A DNA stretch of 20,014 nucleotides, taken from RZYP01 sp964386405. Its GTDB lineage: Bacteria > Bacillota > Negativicutes > Acidaminococcales > Acidaminococcaceae. The DNA is taken from positions 1 to 20,014 of the forward strand of contig CAYLRW010000025.1 of NCBI GenBank assembly GCA_964386405.1, read 5' to 3'. Below the pieces are notes generated by a model. The model did not search any database. It saw only the letters and a list, made by a program, of their open reading frames with translations, and had not been told where the DNA came from. Position 1 is the first letter of the stretch. Every line of letters starts with the position of its first letter. This document shows positions 7,023 through 13,463 of this stretch, in pieces. The position numbers and the translations under genes were made by a program.

Positions 7023-8327
7023 ATGAAGAAAATAGCTTTTTATACTTTGGGCTGCAAGGTCAACCAAGCAGACACAGCCAGCATGGAGAGATTATTCCGT
7101 GAGGCTGGATATGAAATTGTCGATTTTGCTGAAAAAGCTGACATATATTTAATTAATACCTGTGTTGTTACCAATATGGGACAAAAAAAATCGAGACAGA
7201 TGATTCATCGTGCGATTCGTAAAAATCCAAATGCTTTCATTGTAGTTTCCGGCTGTTATCCGCAGACGGCCGCTGAAGAAGTAAAAGCAATACAGGGAGT
7301 AGATCTTATTATTGGCAATCAGGACAGGGCGGCAGTAGTATCTCTTGTGGAAGCTGCAGCTACTGAACAGAGCATTGATGCCTATGATAACGTGAAGAAA
7401 TTAAGCGCGCAGACAGCTTTTGAAGAATTATCAGCCGACTGTGAAACAGAAAAAACAAGAGCTTTCCTGAAAATTCAGGAGGGTTGTAATCAGTTTTGCA
7501 CATATTGCATCATACCTTATGCACGCGGGCCACTGCGTTCGCGAAGCTTGGAGAATATCAAAGCTGAAGTGGAAAAGCTGGTTGCAGCTGGATTTAGCGA
7601 AGTTGTTTTAATAGGCATACATTTAGGCGCCTATGGCAAAGAGCTAAATAACGGTATCAGTTTGACCGATGCTGTCAAGGCAGCTCTTGCGGTTCCTGGT
7701 CTTGCGAGAGTGCGACTAGGCTCTTTAGAGTCTGTGGAAGTTGACGATGCTTTGCTGGATTTAATGGTAAGCGATGAAAGACTGCAGCGCCAATTGCATT
7801 TACCATTGCAATCTGGTTGTGACGCTGTGCTGAAAAGCATGCACAGACCTTATGACACCAAGATTTTTGCAGAACTGCTTCAAAAAATTCGGGCAAAATT
7901 ACCAGATGTAGCTATTACTACTGATGTTATTGTTGGTTTCCCCGGTGAAACAGAAGAAAATTTTGCGACAACAAGAGAGTTTGTTAAGTCTTGTGGCTTT
8001 AGCAAGATTCATATTTTTCCCTTTTCACCACGAAAAGGTACCCCTGCCGCTTCCTTCAGCGAAGTTGTCGCGGAAAAGACAAAACAAAGACGCGTGGAAG
8101 AATTATCCCAGGTAGACAGAGAAAGTCATGAGCAATATTGTGATTCTATGCTTGATAAAACTGTATCAGTATTATTTGAGCAGGAAGCAGAGAAAGACTT
8201 ATGGGAAGGTCTTAGCGGCAATTATGTAAGAGTATATGTCAGAAGCAAGGCTGATTTGTCAGGTAAGATCTGCAAAGTAACCTTGAAAAGCCTTTATAAA
8301 GACGGCATGACTGGAGAATTACTCTGA
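7023..8327 (+). CDS. mtaB: MtaB, tRNA t6A37 methylthiotransferase
   Basis: The 434-residue protein is a methylthiotransferase of the MiaB/RimO/MtaB group. The N-terminal UPF0004 domain carries cysteines C11, C47 and C78 for the auxiliary iron-sulfur cluster. The radical SAM core has the CxxxCxxC motif at C155, C159 and C162 (EGCNQFCTYC), with IIPYARGPLRSR after it. A TRAM-like C-terminal part follows. The enzyme converts t6A37 to ms2t6A37 in tRNAs reading ANN codons. MtaB is preferred over MiaB because of the LGCKVNQADT start, the IIPYARGP loop and the position after rsmE, as in Bacillus. It starts three bases after the rsmE stop with GGGAGG upstream. It closes the tight part of the heat-shock operon. 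Confidence 0.95.
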   Translation: MKKIAFYTLGCKVNQADTASMERLFREAGYEIVDFAEKADIYLINTCVVTNMGQKKSRQMIHRAIRKNPNAFIVVSGCYPQTAAEEVKAIQGVDLIIGNQDRAAVVSLVEAAATEQSIDAYDNVKKLSAQTAFEELSADCETEKTRAFLKIQEGCNQFCTYCIIPYARGPLRSRSLENIKAEVEKLVAAGFSEVVLIGIHLGAYGKELNNGISLTDAVKAALAVPGLARVRLGSLESVEVDDALLDLMVSDERLQRQLHLPLQSGCDAVLKSMHRPYDTKIFAELLQKIRAKLPDVAITTDVIVGFPGETEENFATTREFVKSCGFSKIHIFPFSPRKGTPAASFSEVVAEKTKQRRVEELSQVDRESHEQYCDSMLDKTVSVLFEQEAEKDLWEGLSGNYVRVYVRSKADLSGKICKVTLKSLYKDGMTGELL

Positions 8328-8359
8328 GTTATTGTAAATTTTCTTGTAAATGAAGGATT

Positions 8360-8394
8360 ATTCGCTATCTTAGCGAATATGTCATTCGTACGAA
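8360..8394 (+). other. Paired palindromes between mtaB and hinT
   Basis: ATTCGCTA (8360-8367) and TAGCGAAT (8371-8378) form a perfect eight-base-pair hairpin with a three-base loop. Six bases later TTCGTACGAA (8385-8394) is a perfect ten-base palindrome. No T run follows, so this is not a normal intrinsic terminator. It could be an attenuating or RNA-stabilising structure, or a protein binding site. I see no convincing sigma-A promoter in this 84-base gap. Confidence 0.5.
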
Positions 8395-8411
8395 GAAGGG
8401 GGGGATAAAAG

Positions 8412-8747
8412 ATGGATGATTGCATTTTTTGTAAGATAATCAAAGGTGAAATACCCTCAAAAAAAGTTTATGAAGACGAAGAAATGATTGTTATTCATGA
8501 CGTCGCACCTGGTGCCCCCTGCCATGTTTTGTTACTTCCGAAAAAACATATGCAGAATATAATCACTGCCGATATGAAAATTGTGCAGCATGTTATGAGT
8601 AAAGTCGGCGAGATAGCCAAAATGTTGGGCGTTGACGAAAGTGGTTTCCGTGTAGTAATCAATACTGGAGCCGATGGCGGACAAAGTGTAGAACACCTTC
8701 ATTTTCATCTGCTTGGCGGCAAGAAGCTTGGCTGGCCGCCTTGCTAG
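8412..8747 (+). CDS. hinT: HinT, HIT-family purine nucleoside phosphoramidase
   Basis: The 111-residue protein has the full histidine-triad layout. C4 and C7 (CIFCKI) match the N-terminal cysteines of zinc-binding members, and the catalytic triad HLHFHLL occupies residues 95-101 with H95, H97 and H99. The tail GGKKLGWPP is characteristic of the HinT subgroup. HinT enzymes hydrolyse AMP-lysine and other adenosine phosphoramidates in the cytoplasm; the true cellular role is unclear. The start ATG at 8412 follows a run of seven G residues (8398-8404). It lies 84 bases after mtaB, so it is either the last gene of that operon or has its own signal; just after its stop the rpsU promoter begins. Confidence 0.95.
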   Translation: MDDCIFCKIIKGEIPSKKVYEDEEMIVIHDVAPGAPCHVLLLPKKHMQNIITADMKIVQHVMSKVGEIAKMLGVDESGFRVVINTGADGGQSVEHLHFHLLGGKKLGWPPC

Positions 8748-8751
8748 AAGC

Positions 8752-8781
8752 TTGACAGCTAGTGCCGCTCTGAAGTATAAT
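8752..8781 (+). promoter_or_regulatory. Consensus sigma-A promoter of rpsU-yqeY
   Basis: TTGACA (8752-8757) and TATAAT (8776-8781) both match the consensus perfectly, with an 18-base spacer. The -35 box begins five bases after the hinT stop codon. This is the best-matching promoter in the window, fitting a strongly expressed ribosomal protein gene. Confidence 0.9.
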
Positions 8782-8805
8782 GAAACGGTGTAATGAATAT
8801 ATGCA

Positions 8806-8833
8806 CTTCCCTAAAGGTCGTCGTGGAGGGAGG
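8806..8833 (+). promoter_or_regulatory. Possible hairpin masking the rpsU ribosome binding site
   Basis: CTTCCCT (8806-8812) can pair over all seven bases (one or two G-U) with AGGGAGG (8827-8833), which is part of the unusually long purine-rich ribosome binding region GGAGGGAGGGAG (8825-8836). The loop is 14 bases. Such a fold would hide part of the Shine-Dalgarno region of rpsU and leave only its 3' end free. Confidence 0.35.
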
Positions 8834-8841
8834 GAGAACAG

Positions 8842-9018
8842 ATGACAGAAATCAAAGTTGGCAAAACGGAGACACTTGATAGCGCACTCCGCCGCTTTAA
8901 AAGAGCAACCCAAAAGGCTGGGGTTCTTTCTGAGGTTAGAAAACGCGAACACTATGAAAAACCTAGCGTAAAGCGTAAAAAGAAATCCGAGGCAGCAAGA
9001 AAGCGCAAGACCAGATAA
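8842..9018 (+). CDS. rpsU: 30S ribosomal protein S21
   Basis: This 58-residue gene runs from ATG at 8842 to TAA at 9016-9018. The product begins MTEIKVGKTETLDSALRRFK and continues RATQKAGVLSEVRKREHYEK, which is diagnostic for S21, followed by a very basic tail (SVKRKKKSEAARKRKTR). S21 binds the platform of the small subunit near the anti-Shine-Dalgarno region and assists initiation. Its length matches Firmicutes S21. It has its own consensus promoter and a doubled purine-rich ribosome binding site immediately upstream, and is followed after 15 bases by yqeY, its usual partner. Confidence 0.97.
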   Translation: MTEIKVGKTETLDSALRRFKRATQKAGVLSEVRKREHYEKPSVKRKKKSEAARKRKTR

Positions 9019-9033
9019 TTGGGAGGCCTCTGT

Positions 9034-9483
9034 ATGTCTATTAAAGACCTTTTGACAGAAGATATGAAACAAGCAATGAAGGACAAAGAAAGCGGCAAGC
9101 TGCGCTTGAGTGTCATTCGTATGGCTCGTGCTAACATTAAGAACATCGAAATCGATGAAAAGCGGGAACTGAACGATGATGAGGTTCTGGCTGTTTTGAT
9201 GAAAGAAGTAAAGATGCGTCAGGATTCTTTAGAGGAATTTACTAAGGCCGGACGTGAAGAACTTGTTGAGCAGGCGAAGCAAGAAATTGCTATTCTCAGA
9301 AAATATCTTCCTGAACAGTTAAGTGATGAAGAGTTGAAAGCTTTAGTTGAAGAAGCTGTTGCTGAAACTGGAGCTGCTGGCCCGAAAGATATGGGTAAGG
9401 TTATGGCTGCTTTGATGCCAAAAACAAGAGGCCGTGCTGATGGTAAACGTATTAATACCATGGTACGTGAGCTTTTGAAGTAA
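9034..9483 (+). CDS. yqeY: YqeY/GatB-related family protein
   Basis: The 149-residue protein belongs to the YqeY family, which resembles the C-terminal tRNA-binding domain of GatB, a subunit of the tRNA-dependent amidotransferase. Visible family features are SIKDLLTEDMKQAMKDKE at the start, LRLSVIRMARANIKNIEI, then ILRKYLPEQLSDEEL and the glycine-rich end GPKDMGKVMAALMPKTRGRADG. Its function is not settled; a role near tRNA or translation is inferred from homology and from its fixed place after rpsU. ATG at 9034 is preferred over an in-frame TTG at 9019, because GGGAGG (9021-9026) is correctly placed for the ATG and the ATG gives the conserved N-terminus. Confidence 0.93.
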   Translation: MSIKDLLTEDMKQAMKDKESGKLRLSVIRMARANIKNIEIDEKRELNDDEVLAVLMKEVKMRQDSLEEFTKAGREELVEQAKQEIAILRKYLPEQLSDEELKALVEEAVAETGAAGPKDMGKVMAALMPKTRGRADGKRINTMVRELLK

Positions 9484-9493
9484 AAACATGATG

Positions 9494-9519
9494 GGAGGGT
9501 AATTTTACCCTCCTTTTTT
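9494..9519 (+). terminator. Intrinsic terminator after yqeY
   Basis: GGAGGGTAA (9494-9502) and TTACCCTCC (9505-9513) form a nine-base-pair stem with a two-base nominal loop, followed by six T residues (9514-9519). This is a textbook intrinsic terminator, 10 bases after the yqeY stop. Confidence 0.93.
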
Positions 9520-9541
9520 GTTTACCTTTTTGCAATAAAAT

Positions 9542-9570
9542 TTGCCGAACATTTTATTACAAAGTATAAT
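9542..9570 (+). promoter_or_regulatory. Sigma-A promoter of nfeD-floA
   Basis: TTGCCG (9542-9547, four of six consensus bases) and a perfect TATAAT (9565-9570) are separated by 17 bases. The pair lies between the yqeY terminator and the NfeD-family gene. Confidence 0.75.
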
Positions 9571-9601
9571 ATTTGTGTAATCTGAGTGCGGAGGGACAAA
9601 T

Positions 9602-10357
9602 ATGAAGAAATCAATGCTGCTATTTACATTGTTGCTTGTGTGTCTGCCTTTAATTGATGCAGAAGCTGCGAAGGTTCTGCCGATTGATTTGTACCCCAAT
9701 AATGAAGATTTGGCAGGAAGATGGTTTTTGTTCCCCCAGGTCAAAGCGGTGCTGCTTACCGTAATTATTTTGGGGATTCTTACCGAAGTTAAAACTGCAG
9801 GTGCCGGTATTGCCGGTGGTATCGCAATTATCGCAGCGGCTGCACTATTCGGCATGAATTTTGTAAGTGGTGTCGGTAGTTGGCTGGAAGTGCTGTTATT
9901 TATCGTTGGCATGGGCCTTTTGATTTTGGAAGTTTTTGTTCCTGGTTTTGGGCTTTTTGGCATTGCTGGCATTTTAAGCATACTGGCTAGTTTTTATTTT
10001 GTGCTGGGTGGCAATGCTTCCGCATTGAATTGGCTGGCAATCAGCATAGTTGCCGCTTTGACACTTTTTGCACTGCTGATAAAATATTTACCTTCAAATC
10101 CTGCCTGGAATTTGTTTGTTTTAAAAGATAAACAGGAAAACAGTGAGGGTTATAGTGTTACGCCGGATTTGACACAATACGCTGGAAAATCAGGAGTTGC
10201 CGTTACGACATTAAGACCGGCAGGCATCGCGCTTATTGATGGTATTCGCATAGATGTGGTAACTTTCGGAGATTACATTGATGCAGGTACCAATATTGTG
10301 GTTGACAAAGTTGAAGGCAGCAAAATTTTCGTAAAAAAGCAAGCAAAAGAGGAGTAA
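9602..10357 (+). CDS. NfeD-family membrane protein, short form with OB-fold tail
   Basis: The 251-residue protein starts with a signal-peptide-like segment (MKKSMLLFTLLLVCLPLIDA, about residues 1-23), then has several hydrophobic helices (about 45-65, 68-85, 95-130 and 140-160) and a C-terminal beta-rich domain containing GKSGVAVTTLRPAG, GIRIDVVTFGDYIDAG and VDKVEGSKIFV, the pattern of the NfeD OB-fold. NfeD proteins associate with flotillins and stomatins in membrane microdomains. Longer relatives carry an N-terminal ClpP-type serine protease; here only some 45 residues precede the first membrane helix, so the protease domain is absent. The neighbour floA, 34 bases downstream, supports the assignment. 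ATG at 9602 follows GGAGGG at normal distance. Confidence 0.92.
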   Translation: MKKSMLLFTLLLVCLPLIDAEAAKVLPIDLYPNNEDLAGRWFLFPQVKAVLLTVIILGILTEVKTAGAGIAGGIAIIAAAALFGMNFVSGVGSWLEVLLFIVGMGLLILEVFVPGFGLFGIAGILSILASFYFVLGGNASALNWLAISIVAALTLFALLIKYLPSNPAWNLFVLKDKQENSEGYSVTPDLTQYAGKSGVAVTTLRPAGIALIDGIRIDVVTFGDYIDAGTNIVVDKVEGSKIFVKKQAKEE

Positions 10358-10391
10358 TAACTATAAAAATATAAAGGAGTTGAAGTAAGTA

Positions 10392-11393
10392 ATGTTACAA
10401 TTTATTCTCGGCAGTGGTTTCGTAATTATTCTGGCTGTTCTCGTTATAGTTCTGTTCTTGAATTTTGTGCCTATTGGGTTGTGGATTTCTTCCATGGCGG
10501 CTGGTGTCGATGTAGGTATCTTTAATTTGATTGGTATGCGCTTGCGTCGTGTTCCGGCTTCCCAAATTGTTCTGCCGTTGGTAAAAGCTAATAAAGCTGG
10601 CCTTGGCGTGAATGTCAATCAGTTAGAAGCACATTATCTGGCTGGTGGTAATGTTGATAGGGTAATTGATGCCTTGATTGCCGCGCAAAGAGCTGAGATA
10701 CCATTGACATTTGAACGTGCCTGCGCAATTGATTTGGCCGGGCGTGATGTTCTGGAAGCTGTGCAGATGAGTGTTAATCCAAAAGTTATTGAGACTCCTC
10801 TCGTTTCAGCAGTTGCCAAAAATGGTATTGAGCTGAAAGTTAAAGCACGTGTAACAGTTCGCGCGAATATTGATCGTTTGGTCGGCGGCGCAGGTGAAGC
10901 AACTATCATTGCCCGTGTAGGTGAAGGTATTGTGACGAGTGTTGGTTCCTCGCAAGATCATAGCGAGGTGCTGGAGAATCCTGATCACATTTCAAAGACT
11001 GTTTTAGCTAAAGGTTTGGATGCAGGTACAGCCTTTGAAATCCTTTCCATAGATATTGCGGATGTTGATGTTGGCCGTAATATCGGTGCGGAACTCTTGA
11101 CTGATCAAGCTGAGGCTGACAAACGCATTGCCCAAGCTCGTGCTGAAGAAAGACGTGCAATGGCTGTTGCTAAAGAGCAGGAAATGAAAGCAGCTGTACA
11201 GGAAATGCAGGCAAAAGTTGTGGAAGCTCAATCTGAAGTTCCTAAGGCTTTGGCAAAAGCATTGGAAACAGGAAACCTTGGTGTTATGGATTATTATCGT
11301 ATGAATAATATCATAGCTGATACCAAGATGCGTGAAGTAATTGGTGACACTGGTGCAGATCAGGATTTGGCGAAAGGTGATCACACAAAATAG
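10392..11393 (+). CDS. floA: FloA, flotillin-like membrane scaffold protein
   Basis: The 333-residue protein matches FloA (Bacillus YqfA) along its length. A single N-terminal hydrophobic hairpin (about residues 3-40, FVIILAVLVIVLFLNFVPIG) anchors it; a PHB/SPFH-like domain follows with VPASQIVLPLVKANKAGL, VNQLEAHYLAGGNVDRVIDA and LTFERACAIDLAGRDVLEAV. The C-terminal part is a long charged helix (AEERRAMAVAKEQEMKAA) ending in NLGVMDYYRMNNIIADTKMR, the conserved oligomerisation tail. FloA organises functional membrane microdomains and influences membrane fluidity and signalling. The start ATG at 10392 has AAAGGAG upstream with slightly long spacing. It is cotranscribed with the NfeD gene. Confidence 0.96.
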   Translation: MLQFILGSGFVIILAVLVIVLFLNFVPIGLWISSMAAGVDVGIFNLIGMRLRRVPASQIVLPLVKANKAGLGVNVNQLEAHYLAGGNVDRVIDALIAAQRAEIPLTFERACAIDLAGRDVLEAVQMSVNPKVIETPLVSAVAKNGIELKVKARVTVRANIDRLVGGAGEATIIARVGEGIVTSVGSSQDHSEVLENPDHISKTVLAKGLDAGTAFEILSIDIADVDVGRNIGAELLTDQAEADKRIAQARAEERRAMAVAKEQEMKAAVQEMQAKVVEAQSEVPKALAKALETGNLGVMDYYRMNNIIADTKMREVIGDTGADQDLAKGDHTK

Positions 11394-11411
11394 AACGTCA
11401 GTGAGGATAAA

Positions 11412-11825
11412 ATGGATAATATCTTATTTCTGATTGTTTGGGGTTTATTTATTTTTGTGTTGCCTAATATTTTTGGCAAAAAAAATAAAAAGGATAAGCC
11501 CTATGAATATCCTGATGAAAAAGTTGATACAGCAGCGACTGCAAAAACTAAAAATAGCGAAAGTCCATGGCTGACCTGGGGATTGCCGGAAAAGAAGCAA
11601 CAAGAACCGGAGATGCAAAAAGAAGTAACAACTACTTCCGAGTATATGTCAGCATTGAAACGCATCAGACAGGAAAAACCGGTTCAGCAGCCTGCAGCGC
11701 CTTTCGCTGTAAAAGACGTAAGGCCAAAGAAACGTTTGACATGTAATGATTTAAGACGTGGCGTTATCATGGCGGAAGTTTTAGGTAAACCGCGGGCGCT
11801 TAATCCCTATAACGATCAATTTTAA
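11412..11825 (+). CDS. Small single-pass membrane protein of unknown function, downstream of floA
   Basis: I do not recognise this 137-residue protein. An N-terminal hydrophobic segment (about residues 4-20, ILFLIVWGLFIFVLPNI) is followed at once by lysines (KKNKKDK), so by the positive-inside rule the remainder is probably cytoplasmic. The middle is rich in Lys, Glu, Gln and Pro and likely disordered. The C-terminus has an ordered-looking block, LRRGVIMAEVLGKPRALNPY, which resembles short tails seen at the ends of other small Firmicutes membrane proteins (inference from memory). It lies 18 bases after floA with a GAGG site and shares the terminator at 11831, so it belongs to the nfeD-floA unit. 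An accessory part in microdomains is possible but unproven. Confidence 0.75.
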   Translation: MDNILFLIVWGLFIFVLPNIFGKKNKKDKPYEYPDEKVDTAATAKTKNSESPWLTWGLPEKKQQEPEMQKEVTTTSEYMSALKRIRQEKPVQQPAAPFAVKDVRPKKRLTCNDLRRGVIMAEVLGKPRALNPYNDQF

Positions 11826-11830
11826 GAAAT

Positions 11831-11887
11831 AAAAAAAGTACACGGCGAAGGTCTGAAAAAATAGACATTTGCCAGTGTACTTTTTTT
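11831..11887 (+). terminator. Long two-sided terminator hairpin closing the nfeD-floA unit
   Basis: AAAAAAAGTACAC (11831-11843) pairs with GTGTACTTTTTTT (11875-11887), and inside it GGCGAAGGTCT (11844-11854) pairs with AGACATTTGCC (11863-11873) with one mismatch and one G-U; A11874 is bulged. The loop is about eight bases. The stem has about 23 base pairs and the A and T runs on either side make it usable from both strands. Confidence 0.93.
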
Positions 11888-11888
11888 C

Positions 11889-11918
11889 TTGCAAAGTAGT
11901 AAAAGAAAAGCTTATAAT
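11889..11918 (+). promoter_or_regulatory. Sigma-A promoter of the pyridoxamine kinase gene
   Basis: TTGCAA (11889-11894, four of six consensus bases) and a perfect TATAAT (11913-11918) with an 18-base spacer lie immediately after the preceding terminator and about 80 bases before the gene start. Confidence 0.75.
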
Positions 11919-11998
11919 ATTGCCTGCAAGTTTATGGAATGGATAATAAAGAATATGGCTATATGCTAAAAATATTATTGAAAGGAGACTTGAATTTC

Positions 11999-12826
11999 AT
12001 GCTGAAAAAGGTTGCCGCGATTCATGATTTGTCATGCGTAGGGCGCTGTTCATTAACAGTTGTCATACCACTTTTGGCAGCAATGGGAGTTCAGGCCTGT
12101 CCTCTGCCTACGGCAGTTTTAAGTTCACACTCTGGGGGATTCCAAAAGGTTGTTTGCAAGAATTTAACGGAAGAAATGAAGCTGTTTAGTGAACAATGGG
12201 AAATGAACAAGCTTGAATTCGATTGTATTTACAGTGGTTATTTGGCTTCAGTCGAACAAATTGAAATAACTAAAAATTTTATAAGAAAATTTATCAATAA
12301 AGGAAATCTGATCTTAGTAGATCCAGTTATGGGTGATGAGGGAAAACCTTATTCTTTAATTACACCGGAACTTATTGCGAATATGAGGACTTTGATTGCG
12401 GAAGCAGATATAATTACTCCAAATTATACGGAGGCCTGTTTCCTTTTGAAAAAGGATTACCAAGGTAGTGACGTAAATTGGCGCGATTTGCTGCCGTGGT
12501 TAACTGAACTTGCTGAGATTGGGCCTGAGCGAGTAGTTATAACCGGAATTCCTGACAAAAGCAAACTGGTTAACTTGGGCTATGAGAGAAGTACAGGCTC
12601 ATTTTTTGTAGCTTCTAACGAACGCCTAGGCGAGAGGTATCCGGGAACAGGAGATATTTTTGCCAGTGTCCTATTAGGAAGATTACTGTGTGAAGAAGGA
12701 TTTGGTACAGCGTTGTACAAGGCTGGTAATTTCGTTGCCGAGGCGATTGCGGCTACACAAGAATTGGATTTGCCGGTACGAGAAGGGCTGGCCTTTGAAC
12801 ACGTAATTGAGCAGTTGAACTTTTAA
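11999..12826 (+). CDS. Pyridoxamine/pyridoxal kinase (PfkB/ribokinase superfamily)
   Basis: The 275-residue protein begins VAAIHDLSCVGRCSLTVVIP and continues with CPLPTAVLSSHSGGF, which is typical of the pyridoxamine kinase (PdxY/PdxK-like) group of Firmicutes. DPVMGDEGKPY near residues 109-119 and the anion-hole and catalytic motif GTGD at 216-219 (D219 the general base) match active vitamin B6 kinases. It phosphorylates pyridoxal, pyridoxamine or pyridoxine with ATP to enter the PLP pool. ATG at 11999 is chosen over an in-frame ATG at 11939 because AAAGGAGA (11981-11988) lies before it and the conserved N-terminus begins here. No terminator follows it, and a transporter S component comes next. 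Other hydroxymethylpyrimidine-type kinases are less likely given the N-terminus. Confidence 0.9.
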   Translation: MLKKVAAIHDLSCVGRCSLTVVIPLLAAMGVQACPLPTAVLSSHSGGFQKVVCKNLTEEMKLFSEQWEMNKLEFDCIYSGYLASVEQIEITKNFIRKFINKGNLILVDPVMGDEGKPYSLITPELIANMRTLIAEADIITPNYTEACFLLKKDYQGSDVNWRDLLPWLTELAEIGPERVVITGIPDKSKLVNLGYERSTGSFFVASNERLGERYPGTGDIFASVLLGRLLCEEGFGTALYKAGNFVAEAIAATQELDLPVREGLAFEHVIEQLNF

Positions 12827-12859
12827 TCTGTCCCCCCTACAATAAAAAAAACTGACTGT

Positions 12860-12887
12860 TTGTTTCGCAATTGATGTGTTGTATACT
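12860..12887 (+). promoter_or_regulatory. Possible promoter of the ECF S-component gene
   Basis: TTGTTT (12860-12865) and TATACT (12882-12887) are separated by 16 bases and lie about 30 bases before the gene. The -35 match is partial, and readthrough from the kinase promoter is equally possible because no terminator intervenes. Confidence 0.35.
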
Positions 12888-12915
12888 TGACATTAAAAAA
12901 GTGAGGTGTATTTGC

Positions 12916-13449
12916 ATGACAAATAGAAGCCTGAATGTTAAAGATTTAGCTTATATCTCAGTTTTGGCTGCGCTTTGCGTTCTTGCAACTTTTATAAAAA
13001 TACCTTTTGGTTCCGGAGCCATGGTTCATTTAGGGACTGGTATGGTGTTTACGTCAGGAATTTTATTTGGTGGTGTTTATGCAGGCTGGGCAGCTGCTGT
13101 CGGGTCAGCATTTTATGATCTTTTAATGGGATTTTCGCCTTATACTTTTTGGTCATTCTTTATAAAAGGTATCGCTGGATATTTGGTGGGAATGATTGCG
13201 ATGGGACCATTCCCTGCTTATGGAAAAACGTCTGCACGAGCTGGATTTTTGCGCATTGTTCTTGCTTGTTTTGTTGGTGCGATGTGGACTCTTATGGGGT
13301 ATGTTTTAGCTTGGTGGAGCGTTATTGGCAGCTTGAGTGTTGCTTTGGCCAATATACCTGCAAGTCTTTTGACTTCAGGCGTGGGTTTCGTAGTCGCTAT
13401 GCTTTTATATCCACGTTTGCGCGGATATATAGAACAGAATTTCAGATAA
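12916..13449 (+). CDS. ECF transporter S component, substrate probably a B6 vitamer or another vitamin
   Basis: The 177-residue product is very hydrophobic with about five or six membrane helices. The start LNVKDLAYISVLAALCVLATFI and the segments HLGTGMVFTSGILFGG and GSAFYDLLMGFSPYTFWSFFIKGIAGYLVG are typical of substrate-binding S components of energy-coupling factor transporters. S components bind vitamins and use a shared EcfAAT energy module, which is not in this window. The adjacent B6 kinase suggests a pyridoxine-type substrate, as for PdxU-like S components, but thiamin precursors cannot be excluded. ATG at 12916 is preferred over upstream in-frame codons because GTGAGGTG (12901-12908) precedes it and the basic amphipathic N-terminus begins there. 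Confidence 0.87.
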   Translation: MTNRSLNVKDLAYISVLAALCVLATFIKIPFGSGAMVHLGTGMVFTSGILFGGVYAGWAAAVGSAFYDLLMGFSPYTFWSFFIKGIAGYLVGMIAMGPFPAYGKTSARAGFLRIVLACFVGAMWTLMGYVLAWWSVIGSLSVALANIPASLLTSGVGFVVAMLLYPRLRGYIEQNFR

Positions 13450-13463
13450 TTTGGAGGTTTTTT

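Noticed and set aside
9505..9981. Minus-strand open frame of 158 codons across the NfeD gene
   Set aside because: Pro/Ser/Thr-rich shadow of a hydrophobic protein gene; begins inside it and ends in the yqeY terminator.
11939..11998. Longer N-terminus for the pyridoxamine kinase from ATG 11939
   Set aside because: No ribosome binding site for it; the strong AAAGGAGA at 11981-11988 and the conserved N-terminus support 11999.
13149..13463. Upstream extension of the secreted protein into the ECF gene
   Set aside because: Would overlap the ECF gene in another frame and destroy the signal peptide placement; TTGGAGG sits properly before ATG 13464.
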